From contig VFIW01000022.1 in assembly GCA_006386115.1 (NCBI GenBank), positions 186,001 to 250,000 on the forward strand: a DNA stretch of 64,000 nucleotides, written 5' to 3'. Below the pieces are notes generated by a model. The model made no database searches, was not told the origin of the DNA, and saw only the letters and a list, made by a program, of their open reading frames with translations. This DNA is from Globisporangium splendens. Taxonomy: Eukaryota > Oomycota > Peronosporomycetes > Pythiales > Pythiaceae. Positions within the stretch are counted from its first letter, which is position 1. The number at the start of each line of letters is the position of its first letter. Of the stretch, positions 55,519 to 64,000 are shown piece after piece. The position numbers and the translations under genes are program-made.

Positions 55519-56478
55519 ATGGAGCAGAACACGTGGGAAGACACCCGCGCGCAATGGACAGGTACGAGTGTGTGTGCGCTGCGTACATTTAGTAGCTCGC
55601 CGCTACAGTAGCCGCAGCGTGTATCGCTCAAGAGCTGACGCATTACTCTCTTTCGCTTTCCTGCAGTGGAGCAATTACAGCTCAAGCAGCGCCTGCAGGA
55701 AGAGGACAATGCGCAATGGCGCGTGCATCCGGACACAGACACAACAAAAGAACAAGAGAACGACTCACGTCCCGTGAAGCACCTCGAACGCGTAGCAGGC
55801 GTCGACATCAGTTTCCTCAAAGGCTCGAACGAGCACGCGTGCGCATCCATCGTCGTATTGCAATACCCGTCGCTGCGCGTCGTCTACGAGGCGTTCACGT
55901 ACGTGTCGCTGCCCGCGCCTTACATCCCAGGCTTCCTCGCGTTCCGCGAAGTGCCGGCGCTGACACGATTGTACGAAGATCTCGTCGCGCGGTGTCCACA
56001 GCACGTTCCCGACATCACGCTCGTTGACGGGAATGGGATCCTGCACCCGCAGGGCTTTGGGCTCGCGTCCCATTTCGGCGTGTTGATGGACATCCCGACG
56101 ATCGGCGTCGGGAAAACCTTTTTGCACGTCGATGGGCTCACAAAGGGCGACGTGAGGCAGCAGGTGGCGGCTGCGAAGGCGAAGCATGAGCAAATCGTCG
56201 AGTTGCAGGGCGAGTCGGGCAAAGTGTGGGGTGCGGCACTGAGCAACCAGGCTGCGGGTGTGGAAAACCCCGTGTTCGTGTCCGTGGGCCACAAGGTGTC
56301 GCTGGACTCGAGTCTACGCATCGTTAAAGCTTGTTCCCGGTATCGCATCCCCGAACCAATTCGACAAGCCGATCTCCGATCGCGTCAGGTGATCCGCGAC
56401 TGGGAAAAACACGGCGTGGATACGACGCTCGACTCGTACTCGATTGCGGCATCGCCGAGAGGAAAAGCATTGCCGTAG
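55519..56478 (+). CDS. Endonuclease V
   Basis: Two exons, 55519-55561 and 55667-56478, giving 284 residues. The motifs of the endonuclease V family are in order: VAGVDISFLKGS (first catalytic Asp), VYEAFTYVSLPAPYIPGFLA, FREVPAL (Glu), ITLVDGNGILHPQGFGLASH (Asp) and PTIGVGKTFL. The enzyme cuts nucleic acid one base past inosine; in eukaryotes mainly RNA. It lies close to the adenosine deaminase gene (46.9 kb), which also produces inosine, but nothing shows a shared operon or regulation. The N-terminus has no organelle signal. Confidence 0.9.
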
Positions 56479-56582
56479 ACAAGATGGCACAACTTTTATA
56501 TGCATTCTTAGAAGCTATGCTTCAATGTCTTGCTGTTTTCTCTAGCTTGTGCTCGTACAAAAAACACAGACGCAGTCATGTT

Positions 56583-58001
56583 CTATAGCATGACGCACCA
56601 GCGCTCGAAGAAACGCTGGTGCTCGTCGTGCTTCCCGTGTATGTTCATACGATAGAGCTCGCTGTTGTGCTTGCTTCCCGTAGGTCGGCCTTCCAGCTTG
56701 CGACTCGGCGGAAATGCACGCAGGAGCTGTCGAATATCATTGTCCGACAGGTACGGGTCCAAGAACCACACCCGCGACTTGACTGTCACTGTCACAGATT
56801 CAGCGTTTGGATCCAATGAGGTTGCATCATCGACTGCAAAATGGCCAAAATTCAAGACCCCGACGAGGAAATTCAACGCGGAGCCTGCGAATGCCGGACC
56901 ACCACTTTCGACAAAGACAGCATCAGATACTACAACAACAACAACAACAACAACAACAAAGCGACACAGAGTGTTAACATCGTGAATAAACAAGCACAAC
57001 AAGAGACATTCATGAAGTTTGCAAACGTACGTCGCCAGCCGACAACGATCGTGCTCTCGAGGTTCCAGCGGAGCACTTCGGCAAGCCCTGCGAGGAACGG
57101 ATGCACGCCGATATTGGACACGTTGGCTTTGATGAACACCTCCGTGCTCTTCTCCATGTGCGACTGGTTGCTGTGCGTCCGCAAGTAGCCTTCCTGGACG
57201 CGCACCGCCAAGCGATGCTGGCCATCGGGATCCTGCTTAACTTCATAGTTCGTGCTCTGCATGCCGCACACGTGGCCATCGAACTCGTCATACTGTTGGC
57301 AAAGACGGAGCATGACACAGTCATGAACGCTGCTTCGTTGGGGAAAACTGCGGGTTACTACGCACCTGTGACTTGGATCTATGCGCATGGTAGGACTTGC
57401 GCACCTCATCCTTCACGCGCTCAAGCGCCTCGATGCTGCAACAAACACAGCAACCAATGTTAGAGGAATTAGTATCTGAACGATGGAATATAGCGCGAAA
57501 AGTCACATAGACTCACGTTTCATGGAAGAAGTGCGCATGATCCTCTCTCTGCACGCACTTGCGCAGTCCGAGAGACGTGATGAGCTCGGTAAACGCGCGT
57601 TCGTCCGTTGTCTCCCCGGCAGTCATGTCTGCTTCAATGCTATTGCCCAGCAGCAAAACGAACGCATCAACACCACATGCACGACAGTCAGCTGTGACAC
57701 GCCTCTCTGCTAAGACAGTAGACTCACATGCGTATAAACACAGGCATTCGTACATGATCTGGTCGAGCTTGGAGGACTCAAAGTAGTCCAAGATGCGCTT
57801 GGCGGACCCATCCTGGTGGAAGTAGAACTGCTCGCAGAGCGCGCGCCATCTGGCGTCGCGTGCGTCGCGTTCGACCGCGATGCGCTCGCACTCGCACGTC
57901 ACTACTGCAGGTCACACGCAAGATTTAACGTGGAGTTAGAGACGCATACACACATACACACACAGACATATTTTCAATTGGATTTTCGTGCCTGTCGCCA
58001 T
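56583..58001 (-). CDS. Hypothetical six-exon protein
   Basis: Exons proposed: 58001-57968, 57904-57728, 57691-57517, 57435-57366, about 57337-57031 and 56929-56583. All junctions agree in phase except the one between exons 4 and 5, which needs a weak donor or a small shift. Pieces look protein-like throughout: WRALCEQFYFHQDGSAKRIL, DAFVLLLGNSIEADMT, CVMLRLCQQYDEFDG and SRVWFLDPYLSDNDIRQLL. There are no membrane spans. I do not recognise the family. The last acceptor is preceded at once by a GTT-repeat tract. It has more introns than most genes here. Confidence 0.55.
56932..56960 (+). repeat. (CAA)n microsatellite next to a splice acceptor
   Basis: 29 bases of trinucleotide repeat (GTT on the minus strand) ending at the AG (56931-56930) of the last intron of the hypothetical gene; it acts as the pyrimidine-rich tract of that acceptor. 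Confidence 0.8.
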
Positions 58002-58290
58002 ATTACGATGTGTTTTTGTGAATTTGACAAGGACTCCTCCATGTTGCTCAATCAATCATTATTAGCCAATCACTGATCTGTATTGATTACGGCAGCCATC
58101 ATCATTGGTCAAAGTGTTATACACGGAGGATGTTGTTTATGGGAGAGGTTAGATATGGAGTTTACGGTTGTTGAAGTGACTGAGCTTTGGATGTGTGGCT
58201 CTCATGGCTTCAACAATGGATGGATGTGTATCCATGTGCGGGTGCGTGTGCATTGTATGCGGCTGTATGACGCCGCCCCCTCCCTGCAGC

Positions 58291-59658
58291 TCAGTCGATG
58301 AGCACGTTCAGCAGCGACTGCCGCTGCTCCAGCACCTCCTGGTCGGCGTTCTTCGTTTCGTCGTCGAGCGCTTCGAAGATCTCTTCAAAGCGGTCGAATT
58401 GGACTTTCGTGCGCTCCATTTCGTCGTTGTTGTACAGCGTGATCGCGTAGTTCAGATGGAAGAGATGGTCTCTGGCACGCACAAAACAAGTACAAACACA
58501 TAAATGTGAGTGCCATGGGGTCATATAAGTAGCGATGCAACGCCTCATTGAAGACCGCACCGCTCCATTTCAATCGCTTTCTCGAATGCACTGCGCGTTC
58601 TCAAAGTCGTCCAAGCGACCGAGCGTGATCGCCAAGTACATATACGAGCTCGGAAAGTCCGGCTTGAGATTGATTGCAGCGCTGAAGAAATGGAATGCGG
58701 ACGCATATTGACCCGTGTTCAGGTGCACGAGCCCGAGGTTGTACGACATGATCCACTCGAACGGGTCCAGGCACAAGGCGCGCTTGAGGCACGCAACCGA
58801 TGCCACGAAGCGCTGCTTGCCGAAAAAGCACATGCCAATGTTGTTCCACAATCGCGCCGAGTTGGGCGTTTGCACAGCCGCGACGCGGTACTTCACGAGC
58901 GCGACGTCCATGTCGCCGTGGTCCTGGATGATCGAGCCCGCGGCGAGAATCGTCTTGGGGTTCCTCAGATCGTGCGTGAGCGAGTTGCCCAAGTAGTCGA
59001 ATGCGCGAAAGTTCTCACTAATGCGGAGGTAGAGTAGCCCGAGTGTCGTCAAGATCTCAGGGCTCTCGGGAGAAAACTCGAGAGCTTCGAGGTACACGGC
59101 GATCGCTGCCTTGAAATCCTCTTGGAGCGTGTACACTTTGCCCAGCTGCAAGAACGTCGCGTCGTGGCGGTTGATCGTGTTGGCATGCTGGAAGTTGTCG
59201 ACGGCCTTTTCGTGCTCCTTGAGGTACATGTAGCACAGTCCGATGCTATGGTAGATCTCCCAGTCGTCGACGCGACCCATGGTCAAGATCTCTTCGTACA
59301 CTTCGATGGCTGCCGTGTGTTTGCCCAAGAGATACAGCGACCTGCCGACCTGCTTGAGGTTCTCCTTGTTGTCCGGGTTCAGGCACGTCGCAGCCTGGAA
59401 GAGCTGGAGGCTCTCCTGGATGCGTCCTGAGTGGCGCAGGATCAGCGCCTTGATGTACAGCGGGTACTCGCTGAGACCCTGGTGGGTCTTGAGCACGTCT
59501 TCGACGACGCGCAGGCACTCTTTGAACTCGGAGCGCAGGTACAACCGATGCAGGTACCAGTTGCGCGACGACGGGTCCGTGCCCAAGTGCGCGCGCGATG
59601 GCGAGTGCTCGCGCGGCGACCGGACCGCATCGAGCACGTTGCTGCTGCTCTCAGTCAT
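58291..59658 (-). CDS. BBS4: BBSome subunit BBS4 (two-base frameshift near the last intron)
   Basis: Exons 59658-58561 and 58471-58291. TPR repeats fill the protein (for example NWYLHRLYLRSEFKECLRVV, VGRSLYLLGKHTAAIEVYEE, IGLCYMYLKEHEKAVDNFQH and LARLWNNIGMCFFGKQRF-type units), matching BBS4, a core part of the BBSome that carries membrane cargo in cilia. At about 58585-58591 the frame breaks: the protein runs LDDFENAQC and should continue AFEKAIEMERC, which needs two more bases. Animal BBS4 has the same order (Glu-Asn-Ala, then a helix ending in a Lys-Cys, then LNYA-type). After the intron the C-terminus HLNYAITLYNNDEMERTKVQ is open to TGA. Total length with the repair is about 426 residues, usual for BBS4. 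Confidence 0.8.
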
Positions 59659-59909
59659 GGCACTCGTGGAAATGATCTCAATGTGCCAAAGCTGTGGATC
59701 TGGGGACAATAATGGGCAGTCCGACGGTGACACGAAACGACACCATCATGACCCCACAACTGGTTCTGTACCGGTTTCGCCACAACAAGGCAACGGTATG
59801 GCTGCGATGTGCTACATAAATCCTGTGTGGTGGTGCTGCGCTCGCGGAAAAGCGAATTGATTCAATGCACGTAAATTAATATGCCTACACTACGCATCCA
59901 TTGCAGCCA

Positions 59910-60461
59910 CTAGGCGACCCGATCGCTGATCTCCTGGTTGACAGGCGCCTGGTTCTCCGTCGCCTCTGCTCGTGACGATGGAAGCGCATTGCCACCAGCA
60001 GCACCTCCGCCACTATTGCTACTTGCCACCCCAGCCATTGGCGCCGTGACCTCAATGCACGACTTGCGCGTGTACCACGTGCGCTCGAGGCGCCACTCGA
60101 TGCCCTTGGACTTGAAATTCGCTTGGTCGTTGATGCGGCGGATCTGCAGACGCGCGCGCGCCTCGGCCTCGTCCACCTGCGTCGTCGCGCAGTAGAACGA
60201 GAGCCCCAGCGTGCAAAGGCAGCATCCGTACGCGAAGGCCGAGCAGGGCATGCACGGCCAGTGGTCCGTGAGCGCCTCGTTGATCTTGGTGACCGCGCTC
60301 GCGAACTCGTCCGGTGTCATGAGCGCCGCCACGGACGTGTCCGCGGGGAACTCGTCGTCGTACCAGGACGCCAGACCGTTCACGAACACCTCGCCTGTGG
60401 GCTCCAGAACGGCCACCACGCGGCGCAAAGGCGCATTCTCTGGTGGCGCTGATGATGCCAT
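59910..60461 (-). CDS. GOLGA7/ERF4-like palmitoyltransferase partner
   Basis: Single exon of 183 residues starting at ATG 60461. The middle has TPDEFASAVTKINEAL, a Cys-rich hydrophobic hairpin (CMPCSAFAYGCCLCTLGLSF), then basic helices and GIEWRLERTW. This pattern is close to the Golgin A7/ERF4 family, whose members hold DHHC palmitoyltransferases active at Golgi or ER membranes. The C-terminal 40 residues are low complexity. A TATATAAG word lies about 75 bases upstream on the minus strand. The assignment rests on pattern memory and is moderate. Confidence 0.5.
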   Translation of the reverse strand: MASSAPPENAPLRRVVAVLEPTGEVFVNGLASWYDDEFPADTSVAALMTPDEFASAVTKINEALTDHWPCMPCSAFAYGCCLCTLGLSFYCATTQVDEAEARARLQIRRINDQANFKSKGIEWRLERTWYTRKSCIEVTAPMAGVASSNSGGGAAGGNALPSSRAEATENQAPVNQEISDRVA

Positions 60462-60957
60462 GTTGCTGCTTTTCTCTTCTTATCAACGGGTCGATTTCTG
60501 CAACCAGACTGAGGAAGAAGCATCAGAAGAAAAGCCTTTCTTATATACGTAAATGCATATTGTACTGTTGATCCTGTTCATTATGCATAAATACCTCTTT
60601 GCCAGTCAAAATGGAGAAACCGGTAAAAACCGATTCTGGGTGTCGCAATGGCGTCGTTTCGTGTCCCTTCCAAATAGAGGTGACTACGTTTGCAGCCAAA
60701 CCCTCTCCATACTGAAAAAAATCCGACATGTGGCTCAGTTCTGACACGGTTCCGACGGATAGGTTTGGCGGACATAAGATGACTACTACTGTAAATGTAT
60801 TCGCACAGAATGACTCTTACAAAGAAACAACTGTATAAAACAGATTCACTCTATGGCTGTCAGTCTCTCTCTTTCGAAAGAGACTGCCGGCTGCCCTCTC
60901 AGGCACTCATTCTCTCTTTTTTTCTTCTAGAGCTCAAGTCAACCGACCAAGACACCA

Positions 60958-61023
60958 ACTGCCACCAACGGATTGGGCACAGGGCTTCGCCCACGTGTGG
61001 GGGTTCAATTCCCCCTGGCAGTA
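60958..61023 (+). ncRNA. tRNA-like element 1 (tRNA relic or SINE head)
   Basis: ACTGCCA at the start pairs perfectly over seven bases with TGGCAGT at the end, like an acceptor stem. Before it is a T-arm (GGGGG TTCAATT CCCCC) with the Pol III B box GGTTCAATTCC (61002-61012). The A-box-like TGGGCACAGGG lies near 60975. The total of 66 nt is short and the D and anticodon arms are poor, so a working tRNA is unlikely. Confidence 0.5.
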
Positions 61024-61133
61024 TGATTCCCGTGCATCAAGAGACGCCCATCAACAGCGTGTACTTCTTTCTCAAGCCCATGGTTCGTACCTATATTTGC
61101 GTTCATGTGTGTTTATGAATCTATGCGATTACC

Positions 61134-61204
61134 GCCCAAATGGCTCAACGCCAGTGCGAGGGACTTGATGGTCCTTGGGTGCTGGTTCAATTCCAGCCAT
61201 GGGC
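61134..61204 (+). ncRNA. tRNA-like element 2 (tRNA relic or SINE head)
   Basis: 71 nt with GCCCA/TGGGC ends, a CTC/GAG D-stem, a T-arm GCTGG TTCAATT CCAGC and the same B box GGTTCAATTCC (61184-61194). The anticodon loop appears one base short and two acceptor pairs fail, so it is probably a decayed tRNA or a SINE. Confidence 0.5.
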
Positions 61205-61355
61205 ATAATGATTTAACGTTTGGTGCATGCCCTAGATTACCGGCGGTTACAGTGTGGCGAATAGGCATCTTTCCGGCCACACAGCTACGAGGTTAACATT
61301 GTTGTTCCGCAAGGAGGTTAAACTTTGTGTTCGATGCTGTGTGGTACAAGAGTTG

Positions 61356-63392
61356 CTAGCCTGAGCGTCTGCAATAAACCGAATATTCACCATTCCTGAT
61401 GGGCAAAATGTCTTGTGTAGATCTTGGAGCTGGATCAACGATGCTTCCAATAGCAACGCGTGCTTTATATTTGCGAACGTAGCCGTCGAGCTTGCCGTCG
61501 CTGTGAAGCGCGCGTAGGTGCTTTAGCACTGAGCTGGCCCCTTTCGCATGAATCCCCTGCGAGTCGAGAAAGACGAGAATCTCTCGCTCAGCGTCGTTGC
61601 CGATCGCCATGACACGATCACGATAGTCGACCATGCGAGGATCAAGTGCGAAGTCGCCGTGCAAGAAGACCTTCATGAACGCAACGATATGGTTTGCCTC
61701 CGAGCGCTTCTTCCTGTCCTTCGAATCCCATAGCCGTGGTTCGCCAGCATACCAATCGAACCAAATCGACGAGAGATGAGTTGATGGCGCTTTCTTCCTT
61801 GGAACCGTGGCCGCTGTACACACTGGAGTAGGTGCTTCAGTTCGCGATGCTTGAGCTTGTGCAGGATTGATCATAGCCTCAAGCACCTCGAGGCGATTCA
61901 CGAGGAGTCGGTTAGTTTCGAGTAACTCTCGAATGAGAGCACCTTGGATTGTTGCACATGCTTCTGCTGCTGGTTTTTCTTCTGCTTCTTGTGGCCTCTT
62001 GTTCTTGCAGGCTTCCTCCAGTGCCAACCCCCAACGTAGCAACTCGTCACGACGCACGCCAACTTGCTCCGCACACGCATCGACACGGCGAACGATCGGC
62101 GCGTTACCATTCAGTTCGCGTAACTGAGGGAAAGCGCGAATGAGCCGCGAGGTGCACGCATCCAAGGCGCGCGGGCACATGTTCAACCGGGTATCCTGCA
62201 TTCCGGAGCAGGTGTTGAACAGGATCGTTTGGAAGGCTCGTACACGAGCAGCGGTCTCATCGTCCAGCATGTCCAGCCGGTCGAGCGGGACATTTGCGCT
62301 CGAACCCCACCCACTCAAGACTTTCGAAACCCGCTGGTCCTCCTGGGTAGTATTGAAGACGTAGGCAAAGATTTTGTGAGTGGCAGACAAGTTCCAGCCG
62401 CCGCGGTCCATGATCCACTGGATGCTCAACTGAGAGTCGCCGTTCGCGTGTTGAGCCCCTCCGCGCCGGAACGAGTGAGATGAGAGCGGAGCGTGGACCC
62501 CTGCTGGCTCACGAATGCGGTTGAGGAGGCGGTTCACTTGATTGTGAATCCCAGGCGCCGTGTCCGCCCGAGAAGAGCTTGGCTTCGACGTGTCAATAAG
62601 TTCAGGTACAGATTGCTCTGCTTGAAGCAACAGCTCCACGAGAGGGAGAGACTCAACCGCGTTCATATCTAGCTTTGTCGCTGTAGGGCGAACGTGCTCA
62701 ATGAGCTGCACACAAGGCGCCGTCTGCATCGCAAGGGCAATCGCCACCGCCAGAATTGGACAAGTCCTGATGTCGGCATCCGAATGAAGCGTAAGTCCCT
62801 GCTGCTCCGACGTCTTGATGCGCACAAGGCGAACGAAAAACTCGTTGCCAGAGCACACTGACAAACTCTGCTTTTGTAGTAAACTTAGATCCGATGCTCG
62901 ACCGAAGATATACCACATGATACTCAACAGAGCAGCATCTTGGTAATCCGTCGCATTGGTTGCATTCACATATAAATAGCGAACCAATAGAGCCAAATCT
63001 TGTTTAGTACATGCACGTGCGTGTTTTGTCATGCCTCCGTAGTCGCGCTTTGCGCAGTGCTTTTCCAAGATACGCCCCATTTGGAGGATGCGATCTTCAA
63101 TGGAAGCACGGCACTGAGGGAACATATCAAGCAGCCAATTTTTCACGTGTCGAAAGTATGACATCACCGTGTTTCCTGCTAGCTTCTTTTTTTTGGCGCC
63201 TTCATCAAAGGCCAAGTGCAATGCAAACTTATCCATGATCGCCGCAAAGCATCTGCCATTGGGATCCTTACCTAAACATGCAAATACATAGTCCAACTCC
63301 ACATTTTCCTGCTGGAGGAAGCGCTTGAAAGCATTGACCCCAACAGAACGCGCGTTCTGCGAGTTTTGGGGTCGGAGGGCGTCCACCCCCAT
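61356..63392 (-). mobile_element. Crypton-like tyrosine recombinase ORF
   Basis: Uninterrupted frame; the first ATG is 63392 (678 residues), though the frame is open to 63461. A helical core-binding part (SYFRHVKNWLLDMFP) precedes a catalytic domain with the tyrosine-recombinase residues in order: Arg in YIFGRASDL, HSFRRGG (His-x-x-Arg) and the nucleophile Tyr in HKIFAYVFN. A charged linker leads to a C-terminal Trp-rich module (SSIWFDWYAGEPRLWDSK) like the GCR1_C DNA-binding domain. This is the layout of Crypton DNA transposons, known from oomycetes. No frame lesion is present, so the element may be young. Its ends are not visible. Confidence 0.7.
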
Positions 63393-63817
63393 CGTCTTGT
63401 CGGAGAAACGGCAAATTCGCAACTGATCTGCCCAGTATTTGCGATTTGAATGGTTGGTCACGGATTTGACTCTTGGTTCCGACCAAATCTGTCGGAAATT
63501 TGTCGGAACCTCCTTCTCTCACATGATTGGCCAAATAAGTTGTGCAGACACACAACACACGCATTATATTGGCCCTTATACTACCTGCCCTCATACGATT
63601 CGCCAAAAACAGGCATACAAACACCAAGTACTGTCGGAAAACTGATCATATTCTGCCATACCCCCTCCGTACCCCATTGAAATCGTCCATCTTATTATTT
63701 ATGAATTCGTATACCACTCAATTTTCAAGTGATACATTCTCCCCCCCCCTCAAACACACACTCTCAGCCACACCCTAGTGCTCTGCGCTGAAGTTGACAC
63801 CGCGAACGACTCACATC
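63393..63817. other. Upstream region of the recombinase ORF
   Basis: About 425 bases, AT-rich near 63640-63720 with a C8 run at about 63742. It may include one end of the Crypton-like element; no clear terminal repeat was found by eye. Confidence 0.35.
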
Positions 63818-64000
63818 ATGGAAATCGAAGACATAATGGGCGTTACCGATGACAACAACCCGCCCACACGACCGGACAAGCGACCCCTTGGGCTGTTTCC
63901 CATGCGAAAGGCTCACCGGCCAGAGCTGTGGCAGTTCATTTGCCTCATGGTAAAGCGGGAGTTTCTCGACCTCCCGTCCCACACGCTGGCGACCAAGCAC
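63818..64000 (+). CDS. Partial ORF at right edge, unknown
   Basis: ATG 63818 opens 61 codons that run off the window: MEIEDIMGVTDDNNPPTRPD, then HRPELWQFICLMVKREFLDL. It is acidic at first, then basic and helical. Divergent from the recombinase ORF. It could be the first part of a host gene or of another transposon protein; I cannot tell. Confidence 0.35.
   Translation, partial: MEIEDIMGVTDDNNPPTRPDKRPLGLFPMRKAHRPELWQFICLMVKREFLDLPSHTLATKH

Larger units (their letters stand above)
60462..61355. other. Intergenic with two tRNA-like elements
   Basis: About 0.9 kb between the GOLGA7-like gene and the recombinase ORF. It holds the two Pol III-like elements listed next; otherwise no gene. Confidence 0.45.

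Noticed and set aside
46887..56478. Adenosine deaminase and endonuclease V as a linked inosine system
   Set aside because: They are 7 kb apart with unrelated genes between and no shared control; nearness is probably chance.
1..64000. CRISPR arrays or bacterial operons
   Set aside because: No spaced short repeats were seen, and spliced genes show this is eukaryotic nuclear DNA.

Overview
The window looks like nuclear DNA of an oomycete (water mould or relative). The evidence is compact genes with short GT-AG introns (about 40-120 nt), a perfect copy of the oomycete core promoter (initiator plus flanking element) 44 nt before an adenosine deaminase start, a near copy before a symporter gene, and oomycete-typical families: CBM9-like and PAN-like secreted proteins, DUF3160, p25-alpha and flagellar genes. 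The exact genus cannot be read from the sequence.

Layout. 0-20 kb: a CBM9-like gene cut by the left edge, an SGLT-type symporter, a TORTIFOLIA1/TOG-like gene, a two-WW-domain protein, a CHY/RING ubiquitin ligase, an unknown gene, a sphingomyelin-synthase-like enzyme and a broken ankyrin-repeat gene. 20.5-30.7 kb: a tandem array of three almost identical 718-residue purple acid phosphatases on a 3.8 kb unit. 30.8-42.2 kb: a DUF3160 protein, a twin-CX9C protein, two convergent CEP104-like genes and a PDK-type kinase. 44.8-56.5 kb: a secreted dioxygenase-like protein with a Thr/Pro tail, adenosine deaminase, an outer-dynein-arm docking protein joined to a PAN-like reading frame, p25-alpha/TPPP, a multi-span membrane protein and endonuclease V. 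56.6-60.5 kb: an unknown six-exon gene, BBS4 and a GOLGA7/ERF4-like protein. 60.9-64 kb: two tRNA-like Pol III elements, a Crypton-like tyrosine recombinase and a partial ORF at the right edge.

Two themes stand out. First, five genes are tied to cilia or flagella (two CEP104-like, ODAD1/CCDC63-like, p25-alpha, BBS4), which fits an organism with a zoospore flagellum. Second, at least six genes have reading-frame breaks inside conserved sequence: in-frame stops in the CBM9-like, TOG-like and ankyrin genes, and frameshifts in one CEP104-like gene, the docking protein and BBS4. These are either assembly errors, which the homopolymer site in the docking gene would suit, or real decay. Three of the six are flagellar, so the question is worth settling. 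Most other genes are fully open. Exon limits were inferred by eye from splice signals, phase and protein similarity.
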